From positions 1 through 32,512 of the IMG/VR virus record IMGVR_UViG_3300015264_000171: a DNA stretch of 32,512 bases. The stretch is one strand, 5' to 3'. This stretch comes from a virus. Positions 7,847 through 13,494 of this stretch are shown one piece after another (the first letter of the stretch is position 1; each line of letters starts with the position of its first letter). Below the pieces are notes generated by a model. It was not told the origin of the DNA and searched no databases. It saw nothing but the letters and a program-made list of their open reading frames with translations. The position numbers were made by a program, and so were the translations under genes.

Positions 7847-9349
7847 CTACCGAGTAGCCGTACAGTCTATTTCGTCAAACGATGCGGTGTTGGTTCTTTG
7901 GTTTTGCGTCACGGCAACAAATTGCGTGGCCGTTTGATTTTCTGGCTGCGTGAGCACTGTGAGAGCGAAGTTCGTAGATCCATTGCCCGCCGAAGCATGC
8001 GCGTTCGTCGTCTTGCCACCGCAAACATTTTTGTAGACCGCGCTTCCCATTGAAGTGGGCCACACGATTGTGTTCGTGCAAATGTCGTAACTCGCCCCGG
8101 AACTTATTGTGCACGGCGTTCCCGTCACGTCACATCCCGACGCGCAAAAGGAGACGGACTGCACTCGCGTAATCCCGCTAAAGCTCGGGCACGGATTCGC
8201 GGACGGTGTCGTTAGAATGCCAAGTGCTCCAGCCTGCACGCATCCGCCAACCGTGAGCGAATCCACTGTCACCGTGTTCGCCGTCAGGCCCGTATCCGCA
8301 GAGTTCGCGTTGTTGCGCAGCGTCACGTTGCCCGACGTGTCCGAAAATAACTTGCCGCGCCCGGTCCATCCAATGAACTGATTCGCTCCGCCCTGTATTG
8401 AGCCGCCAGCGGTAATCAGTCCGCCCGCGAGCACGCGCCCGTTCGTCGTTACGAGGTCGCCGTTGTCCGTTGTGATGGTGTCATTCGTTTCAAGCGTGCC
8501 GGGCATAATCTCCGTCACGCCGAACGAGAGCACTACGTTGCCCGTTGTTGGCGAAGCGTTGATCTGATTCGTTGTGCCCGTCACGCTGTTCACGATGCCG
8601 CCGAACGACGAGAGCGGGAAATATCCTGGTGGCGCGGGGCTTCCCGTGGGATTACCAAACACAGTGGTCGCGGGCGCGTTCGAAAGCACGAACGTTGGCG
8701 TCGTTGTGGGATTCGTGGTCGTGAACAGCGGAGACAATCCACTCACGCTCGTTACCGTTCCCGAGCCGCCGTTGAGCACGAACCAAGTGCACGGCGGAAA
8801 GCCCGTGAGCAGGCACACGTGAATGCGATTGTCCGTCACGTTGAAATAAATCGCGCCAGGTTGCGCGCCGGTCACTTCACTGTCGGTATACGCGCGCGCG
8901 CCCAAAAATGGATTGGTCAAATTCAAATTCACGGGAGGCGGGATAATCTGCGCGCTGATATTCAACGTCCCGCCCGTGATCGTCAGGCTTCGCGAGAAAC
9001 ACGGCGTCGTCGCGGCAGGACACACCTGTACGGTCCACGTGGAGCCCGAGGGATTGATAAAATTATTGCTCGGAACGCTCACGCCCGAGAATGAACCCGA
9101 CCCGTCGAGCGGCAACGGAGTTGCGGGAATCGTCGTGCTCTTGTCGAACGGCGCGCCATTCCAGAAATACTGGCCCGTTGGGTTGGAGTTCGATGGTCGG
9201 AACGTAAACTGGACAGTGCCAAACGCCCACGCTTGCGCACCTGAATCCGTGATCGTGCCTGAAACTGTCGTGGATTGCGCGAACGCGGCAGGGACAGCCG
9301 CGAGAAGGAGTGCTAGGACTATCAGGAGCCGACGCATGATGCGAGTCAT
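7847..9349 (-). CDS. Fibre-like protein with signal peptide, paralogue of the 873-aa protein
   Basis: The 500-aa protein has a strong Sec signal peptide (RRLLIVLALLLAAVPAAFA, cleavage after residue 24, then QS). Residues 25-200 align with the N-terminal part of the next protein: QSTTVSGTITDSGAQAW, PTGQYFWNG, ARAYTDSEVTG, YFNVT. This shows duplication of an anchor module. The middle has NSVTGTTNQIN and GNVTLRNNANSADTG beta repeats of fibre type. The C-terminal 130 residues hold several Cys (CASGCDVTGTPC and others), suggesting disulfides and extracytoplasmic folding. The start at 9349 has GGAAG four bases upstream; M5 (9337) is also possible. It is probably a surface-binding fibre or secreted adhesin, with high confidence in being a gene and moderate in role. 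Confidence 0.75.
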   Translation of the reverse strand: MTRIMRRLLIVLALLLAAVPAAFAQSTTVSGTITDSGAQAWAFGTVQFTFRPSNSNPTGQYFWNGAPFDKSTTIPATPLPLDGSGSFSGVSVPSNNFINPSGSTWTVQVCPAATTPCFSRSLTITGGTLNISAQIIPPPVNLNLTNPFLGARAYTDSEVTGAQPGAIYFNVTDNRIHVCLLTGFPPCTWFVLNGGSGTVTSVSGLSPLFTTTNPTTTPTFVLSNAPATTVFGNPTGSPAPPGYFPLSSFGGIVNSVTGTTNQINASPTTGNVVLSFGVTEIMPGTLETNDTITTDNGDLVTTNGRVLAGGLITAGGSIQGGANQFIGWTGRGKLFSDTSGNVTLRNNANSADTGLTANTVTVDSLTVGGCVQAGALGILTTPSANPCPSFSGITRVQSVSFCASGCDVTGTPCTISSGASYDICTNTIVWPTSMGSAVYKNVCGGKTTNAHASAGNGSTNFALTVLTQPENQTATQFVAVTQNQRTNTASFDEIDCTATR

Positions 9350-9527
9350 GGTACTTCCGTCCTAGCGGTTATTCAATCGGAATTGTGCTAGCGTGGGATT
9401 GCAGGACGGTGAAGGGCAGCGATGGTTTGCGAGTACGCCAGTCCAAACGACTGTGACATGGCCAGTCGCGCAAATTCGAAAGACAACTCGTCTGGAAGCC
9501 CTTAAATAAGGCAGGTGCCCTTCCCCG
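9350..9527. other. Intergenic gap upstream of the fibre genes
   Basis: A 178-nt gap, unusually long for this compact operon. It contains the near-palindrome CCTTAAATAAGG (9500-9511). No convincing promoter, strong terminator or gene was seen. It could hold a control point separating the ATP-grasp genes from the fibre genes. Confidence 0.4.
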
Positions 9528-9632
9528 TCAGTCGTCTTCCTCTTCCATCTCAGGAATGTCGTCGTCTTCCGCATCCTCATCGTCTTGCAGGATCTCTTCG
9601 TCGCCGTCGTTGGTGATCGCGTCGGGCATCAT
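9528..9632 (-). CDS. Tiny highly acidic protein
   Basis: The 34-aa protein starts at the ATG at 9632, which overlaps the TGA of the ATP-grasp gene (ATGA); the second ATG at 9629 is also possible. More than half of the residues are Asp or Glu (DGDEEILQDDEDAEDDD, then EMEEEDD). There is no hydrophobic core, so it should be disordered. The overlap start and the continuous acidic character support a real gene, although the short length makes this uncertain. It may act as a DNA-mimicking or charge-masking peptide, or as a partner of the upstream enzyme. Function unknown. Confidence 0.5.
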   Translation of the reverse strand: MMPDAITNDGDEEILQDDEDAEDDDIPEMEEEDD

Positions 9633-10903
9633 CCGCGCAACACTCCCATTTCGTTCAACGCCGCGTGTCGCTTCGCCGTGTTGCTCAGCACATCGGTGCG
9701 ATACATCCCATTCGGCACGCGAAAGTGTTCGAGCATTTGATACACGCCGCCAAAAGCCGAGCCGATAGTTTCGCCGACGCTCAGCGGACTTCCAATCCAT
9801 CCGCACAGTCCTGCGCTTTCCAAGTCGTCGGCTTCTTCCGCGCGTTTGCGCACGTCGTACACGAAAAACTTGTCGAGATTCTTTTCGGTCAACCCGTGGA
9901 TCGGCACGCCTGCTTTATAAAACTTCTCTGGCAATCCGTCGCACGGGTAGGGCGGGATAGACAGACGGGCCGACGCGCAAAACGAATGCTTCGGACTCAG
10001 GTCGGGCACCGTCGCGCCAGACGCGATTGCATGAAGAAAGTCGCCAAAGGAAACGGGCAGTAACCGGGTCAGTAAAGCAGTCGCATCGTATCCGAAGCGC
10101 GGGGTAAATTCGAGCGCCCAAACTCCAGAATCGTTCACGATGGTATTCAAATCCAAGGGGCCAACGAAGCCCAACTCCTGCAACGGCTCGATGCATTTCT
10201 TCAGCCCTTTTTGGAACAGCGCGTTCTCTTTCTCGATCATCCAGCACAGCGACCCGGAGCAGCCAGTGTTCGGTCCAAGATCTCCGTTCATAAGTTTTTT
10301 CGTTTCCAGCGTCGCGTTGAGCGCGTAGTAGCCGGTCTCGTTGATGTAGACTTCGAGCGAGACTTCGGGGCCTGCGACGTACTCCTGTAAAATAAATTCC
10401 TTCACCTTCGCAGTGCGGAACAGCACGTCGAAATAGTCCAGCATGTCTTCGGCGGACTTGGAAACGTACGTGGTGGATTTGTCCGACTGCTCCCCGATTG
10501 GCTTGAACACGAGGCGCGTGTTGCGTTTTTTGATGAAGCGTATCGCGTCGGCGGGATTGTCGAACGCTTCCCACGGCGCGACTTGTAAGCCACACCGTTG
10601 CATGAATTCCAATCCGTAGAGTCGATCCTCTTCGAGCTTGTCCGCGAGAACGGAACCGCCAATGGTGGGAGTTTGTTCGCGGGCCGCGTCGGCGTCTTCG
10701 CCCATTCCGCTTGTATCCATCACAACAAGATCGTATTTGCTTGCCTCGTACACTTCGGAGCCGGGCATCACGCGGACTAGCCCTTTGAGCGCTTCCGCGT
10801 AATGCTCCTCGGCTACGACTGCGGAAACGTCGTGACCTTCTTGTGCCATCTTCCACGCGAGCCACAAACCTTCGGCGTAGACACTGGCGAGGCAGATGCG
10901 CAC
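9629..10903 (-). CDS. PurD-like ATP-grasp ligase
   Basis: The 424-aa protein has the three-part plan of GAR synthetase (PurD) and related ATP-grasp ligases. Residues 1-90 are an N-terminal Rossmann-like part (RICLASVYAEGLWLAWKMA). Residues 90-290 are the ATP-grasp: LVFKPIGEQSDKST with K134, LQEYVAGPEVSLEVY (172-186), GDLGPNTG (207-214, as in PurD) and LEFTPRFGY (264-272). A C-terminal domain follows. PurD normally has E-F-N in the metal site; here it is E265-F-T267, so the substrate or chemistry may differ. It starts with GTG at 10903. It sits between a small structural-type gene and the fibre genes, an odd place for nucleotide metabolism. Possible roles are purine synthesis or ligation of an amino acid to a nucleotide, peptide or sugar. 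The ATP-grasp call is secure; PurD activity is not. Confidence 0.8.
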   Translation of the reverse strand: MRICLASVYAEGLWLAWKMAQEGHDVSAVVAEEHYAEALKGLVRVMPGSEVYEASKYDLVVMDTSGMGEDADAAREQTPTIGGSVLADKLEEDRLYGLEFMQRCGLQVAPWEAFDNPADAIRFIKKRNTRLVFKPIGEQSDKSTTYVSKSAEDMLDYFDVLFRTAKVKEFILQEYVAGPEVSLEVYINETGYYALNATLETKKLMNGDLGPNTGCSGSLCWMIEKENALFQKGLKKCIEPLQELGFVGPLDLNTIVNDSGVWALEFTPRFGYDATALLTRLLPVSFGDFLHAIASGATVPDLSPKHSFCASARLSIPPYPCDGLPEKFYKAGVPIHGLTEKNLDKFFVYDVRKRAEEADDLESAGLCGWIGSPLSVGETIGSAFGGVYQMLEHFRVPNGMYRTDVLSNTAKRHAALNEMGVLRG

Positions 10904-10906
10904 GAG

Positions 10907-11146
10907 TTAGACGCCGGACTTGCTTCCAACGCCTTCGGACGGAAACTCGCGCCGCATCCCGCCCGTGTTTCCTACTTGCTTCGTGCGTGTGCGCTCGTTC
11001 GAGAATTCGCTCTTGCCCGACATCGGCGCGCCACCCGCCTCGCTCGAACCGTCGCGCACCGGCGAGGTGGTCATCAAATCGTCAATCTGCTTGTCTGCTT
11101 CCATCGCGTACTTTTTCGCGTCTTCCTTTGACCCCAAGAATGACAT
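10907..11146 (-). CDS. Hypothetical 79-aa hydrophilic protein
   Basis: The 79-aa protein begins SFLGSKEDAKKYAMEADKQ, a short charged helix, then becomes Gly/Ser/Arg-rich and probably disordered (SSEAGGAPMSGKSE, RREFPSEGVGSKSGV). The start at 11146 has a strong GAGGAG about seven bases upstream, so expression is likely high. It lies three bases before the ATP-grasp GTG. No family recognised. It could be a small virion or assembly protein. Confidence 0.6.
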   Translation of the reverse strand: MSFLGSKEDAKKYAMEADKQIDDLMTTSPVRDGSSEAGGAPMSGKSEFSNERTRTKQVGNTGGMRREFPSEGVGSKSGV

Positions 11147-11165
11147 TTTGCGCTCCTCTTAAAAA

Positions 11166-11696
11166 TCACGCTACGTTGCGGTAGCTTCGCCCGAGAACAA
11201 TACCCCTAATTGTCTGCGGATGGCAATCGAAAAGGTTTGCGATGTGCTTGACTTCGATAAGCAGGAATGGCATCCCTCTCATCGTTAGCACCTGGTCAGC
11301 AGTAAATTTAGAATTCCTATGGAGATGCCCTTGTGGTTTTCGCCCCTTGGTGTAGGAATCCACTTGGTTTTGAGAGTTCGTTCCCGGCCATAGATGACGG
11401 ACGTTACAACATCCCGGAGTATCGCATGAATGGCACGCGTACTGACCGCCTACGCACGGCCTCCCGTCTTCTTCCAAAAGGAATCTGCCTACCCTGCGGT
11501 TTTTGTGGTTCCGGGAGATTGTGGCGTATCCGTCTTTATCGAGCCATCCCTTCCAGCGCCAACACTCATCCGGCCCTCTGACTTCGATTTTGCTCCACAC
11601 CATACAGTGAACAGAACAGTGAATCTGGGCTGACCCGGACGGGGTGAATTCACCGAAGCAGAAAACGCATAGCTTTGGCTTGAGCAGGTACCCCAC
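11166..11696 (-). CDS. Free-standing HNH homing endonuclease
   Basis: The 176-aa protein has an N-terminal Cys-pair finger (CVFCFGEF...HCSVHC, residues 10-31). The HNH_3-type core follows: CWRWKGWLDKDGYATI, then CHSCDTPGCCNVRHLWPGT with the catalytic His and the final N..H. A C-terminal helix-turn-helix region is seen (VKHIANLFDCHPQTIRGIV). The start is GTG at 11696, overlapping the TAG of the upstream 68-aa gene by one base. It would nick or cut DNA at an intronless cognate site to spread itself. Together with the HNH gene at 11914-12399 it brackets a small phage gene. Confidence 0.85.
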   Translation of the reverse strand: MGYLLKPKLCVFCFGEFTPSGSAQIHCSVHCMVWSKIEVRGPDECWRWKGWLDKDGYATISRNHKNRRVGRFLLEEDGRPCVGGQYACHSCDTPGCCNVRHLWPGTNSQNQVDSYTKGRKPQGHLHRNSKFTADQVLTMRGMPFLLIEVKHIANLFDCHPQTIRGIVLGRSYRNVA

Positions 11697-11902
11697 TAAA
11701 GAGCCTTAACAACCTTCGGGGCTGCCGGGTCGCTCGTGTGGTGACAGCCAGGATAGACGGTATCGCCGTACGTGCCCGTGTTCTGCATCGGGCGTCGCGT
11801 GCGCGCGCCCATCTCACCCTCTTGCTTGCCTTCCATCAACTCGTCGGGTCCCGCGTTGCTGAGCGTCGCTGGCGGATTCTCGGGCTTTCTCGCGAAGATC
11901 AT
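11696..11902 (-). CDS. Hypothetical 68-aa protein between two HNH genes
   Basis: The 68-aa protein starts at 11902 with a strong GGGAGG five bases upstream, part of which is the stop region of the HNH gene before it. The sequence is hydrophilic and Pro/Gly-rich (FARKPENPPATLSNAGPDEL, TGTYGDTVYPGCHHTSDP), with no membrane segment. It resembles small virion-associated proteins but matches no family I know. It is sandwiched between two HNH endonuclease genes, so it is probably the original phage gene next to which they inserted. Confidence 0.6.
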   Translation of the reverse strand: MIFARKPENPPATLSNAGPDELMEGKQEGEMGARTRRPMQNTGTYGDTVYPGCHHTSDPAAPKVVKAL

Positions 11903-11913
11903 GGGAGCCTCCC

Positions 11914-12399
11914 TCAATTCAAATGTTTCCACCGAGTCCTGCGCACGATTGCTCTTACGCAATCATGACTGACTCCGAACTCTTTCGCAATGGCTTCCGT
12001 CTTGACACCGCTTCGACGCAACTCCCTAATTTTTAGCACCTGCGAACTAGTGACTTTAGACCTGCCTTGAGTCTCGCCGCGCACGTTCCGGCCTTTTGAA
12101 ATGCAGTCCGCGATATTCTCTAATTGCGTTCCAAGGAATAGATGCCTCGGGTTGACGCAGGCTGGAGTGTCGCAGCGGTGCAACACGCATTGCCCAGTAG
12201 GAATATCTCCCACCATCAACAACCACGATGCGCGATGCGCAAGCCTGGACGATTGGGATATCCAGAATTGCCCATATCCCTTGATACGCGGACCTTTCCA
12301 TTTCCAGCACTCGTCGCGACCAAGAGGCACCGACACCCTACACATAAACCTGACCAATTGGGCAGGGGAAGGCGGTAGTACCGATGGTCTATTGCTCAT
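11914..12399 (-). CDS. Free-standing HNH homing endonuclease with HTH tail
   Basis: The 161-aa protein has an HNH_3 core: CWKWKGPRIKGYGQFWI, LAHRASWLLMVG, then VLHRCDTPACVNPRHLFLGT with the catalytic H and the closing N-P-R-H. A sequence-specific DNA-binding helix-turn-helix ends it (SSQVLKIRELRRSGVKTEAIA then EFGVSHDCVRAIV, about residues 116-155). Its TGA overlaps the ribosome site of the following 68-aa gene, so that gene's expression is preserved. The start at 12399 has no good Shine-Dalgarno and lies only 28 bases from the divergent plus-strand gene. It is similar in layout to the HNH proteins at 11166 and 27360. Confidence 0.85.
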   Translation of the reverse strand: MSNRPSVLPPSPAQLVRFMCRVSVPLGRDECWKWKGPRIKGYGQFWISQSSRLAHRASWLLMVGDIPTGQCVLHRCDTPACVNPRHLFLGTQLENIADCISKGRNVRGETQGRSKVTSSQVLKIRELRRSGVKTEAIAKEFGVSHDCVRAIVRRTRWKHLN

Positions 12400-12420
12400 C
12401 TATTCGGGCAATCCTATCAT
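12392..12420 (+). promoter_or_regulatory. Possible promoter for plus-strand island
   Basis: TTGCTC and TATCAT are separated by 17 bases just before the plus-strand gene at 12428. The -10 matches five of six consensus bases; the -35 matches only three. Transcription would start almost at the ATG, giving a nearly leaderless message. It overlaps the first codons of the divergent HNH gene. Confidence 0.3.
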
Positions 12421-12427
12421 CGAAGAC

Positions 12428-12583
12428 ATGGAAAACCTACTGTTCGCCCCATCGGCTCTCATCTTCGCAGCATCGATCACGACCGGCGCGTACTTCATAC
12501 TGTTCGTGTTTCGCGCGAAACGCACCAGCATCCACGCAGACAACCTTCCAGACATTCGCCTCTGGAAAAACGGCAACCAGTGA
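12428..12583 (+). CDS. Small single-pass membrane protein (plus-strand island)
   Basis: The 51-aa protein has one clear membrane span at about residues 8-28 (PSALIFAASITTGAYFILFVF) followed by a basic and polar tail (RAKRTSIHADNL). By the positive-inside rule the C-terminus should be cytoplasmic. It starts at ATG 12428 with a weak ribosome site; its TGA overlaps the next start as GTGA. It is the first of three overlapping plus-strand genes in an otherwise minus-strand block. Possible roles include a lysis (holin-type) or superinfection-exclusion protein; nothing in the sequence decides this. Confidence 0.6.
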   Translation: MENLLFAPSALIFAASITTGAYFILFVFRAKRTSIHADNLPDIRLWKNGNQ

Positions 12584-12822
12584 GCGCAATGGACCCAGCG
12601 AGCAAGGCAGCCGTCGCGGGCATCCTGCGCGAGTTCGGCAACGCGCTCTGCGAATTACGCGCCGCGAAGGACATGCTCGCCTTCCTCGCGACGAACAAGA
12701 AAGTTCTCGTGGAGTGGGAAGTGGCGCTCGAAGAGATGAAAACAAAACCGGGGTATCGCGACCCGGCACAAGCGCTCGAAGGACTCGCTATTGAACTTGA
12801 ACGAACGGGGAGGGTGTCGTGA
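12580..12822 (+). CDS. Hypothetical 80-aa helical protein (plus-strand island)
   Basis: The 80-aa soluble, largely helical protein (VAGILREFGNALCELRAAKDM, VEWEVALEEM) is acidic overall. It starts with GTG at 12580, overlapping the stop of the membrane protein gene; an ATG at 12589 is an alternative. Its stop overlaps the next start (GTGA). Tight coupling to two membrane-protein genes suggests one functional unit. No family recognised. Confidence 0.6.
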   Translation: MSAMDPASKAAVAGILREFGNALCELRAAKDMLAFLATNKKVLVEWEVALEEMKTKPGYRDPAQALEGLAIELERTGRVS

Positions 12823-13007
12823 AAGACGAATCGAAATGGCTTGCCGCGCTTATGCTCTTTTTTATGCTCACGGGGCAATCGACTCCTGCTCTAATTTGCG
12901 CCGTTGGGTTGTTTTTGGGAAATCAGCTCAGTCCTTCGCCGCGACGTGAAGCATCTTCATCACCTTGTGTGGAGCAATCCCGAATTCTTCAAGTCCCTTG
13001 TAGATAA
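12819..13007 (+). CDS. Small hydrophobic protein (plus-strand island)
   Basis: The 62-aa protein starts with GTG at 12819, coupled to the preceding gene. Residues 7-34 are strongly hydrophobic (WLAALMLFFMLTG, then PALICAVGLFLG) with a short STPA turn, giving two short spans or one long one. The last 26 residues are antisense to the end of the minus-strand gene at 12928-13494, an 80-base convergent overlap. The hydrophobic part looks real; the exact C-terminal end is less certain. Topology resembles small holins, with no decisive motif. Confidence 0.5.
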   Translation: MKDESKWLAALMLFFMLTGQSTPALICAVGLFLGNQLSPSPRREASSSPCVEQSRILQVPCR

Positions 13008-13494
13008 GGTACGACTGCGTTGGGTTTTTGTTTACCCACGTCAGGATTTTTTTAATCGCTTCTTTCGTTAGTCCCGCCGCTTTGCCCGCCGCGCTCGCGC
13101 CTTCCTTTTCGATCATATTGACAAAAGGTTTTCCTCCAGCGTCCAGAAGTTTGGATACCTCAGGGACCATGCTCACCGTAGGCTTGAACAAGCCCTTGGC
13201 AGCCCCGGCTAGTGTGCCGATGCCAAGCATGTTTGCGCCAAACCTCGCCGCATCGACGCTGCCTTTTCTCATTTCTTTTCCGCGCGGACTGTCCAGAAAT
13301 TCGGCAAGTCCCGCTTGGCCTTGCGGCTGCGCGCGGAGTCCTGTCGCCTGCGTGGCTCCACGCATCGGGTCAGGAGTGGGAGCGGGACCCGTCTTGAAGT
13401 CAAAATTAGCAGGGAGTGTTTGAGGCGGCGCACTCGCGCCGCTCGGCTTTTTATCCGCGAAGAAATTCGCCGGCAGTGTGGCGGGGGTGCTCAT
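12928..13494 (-). CDS. Putative ejection/internal virion protein (small)
   Basis: The 188-aa protein has an N-terminal low-complexity part with a repeated motif: LPANFFADKKPSG and LPANFDFKTGPAP (about residues 6-35). Ala/Gly-rich helices (GANMLGIGTLAGAAKGLF) and a helical C-terminus (TKEAIKKILTWVNKNP) follow. It overlaps the upstream 638-aa gene by four bases and closes a block of three similar low-complexity proteins behind the tail genes. That is the usual place for proteins injected with the DNA in podoviruses. The role is inferred from order and composition only. Confidence 0.6.
   Translation of the reverse strand: MSTPATLPANFFADKKPSGASAPPQTLPANFDFKTGPAPTPDPMRGATQATGLRAQPQGQAGLAEFLDSPRGKEMRKGSVDAARFGANMLGIGTLAGAAKGLFKPTVSMVPEVSKLLDAGGKPFVNMIEKEGASAAGKAAGLTKEAIKKILTWVNKNPTQSYLIYKGLEEFGIAPHKVMKMLHVAAKD

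Noticed and set aside
9500-9511. Near-palindrome CCTTAAATAAGG as a terminator
   Set aside because: The loop would be only two bases and no T-run follows on either strand, so it is not a credible hairpin terminator.
9362-9580. Minus-strand frame in the gap before the 500-aa fibre gene, ending in an Asn/Arg tail
   Set aside because: No ribosome site or start in the gap and its first part overlaps the acidic gene; the Cys-containing tail is suggestive but not enough.
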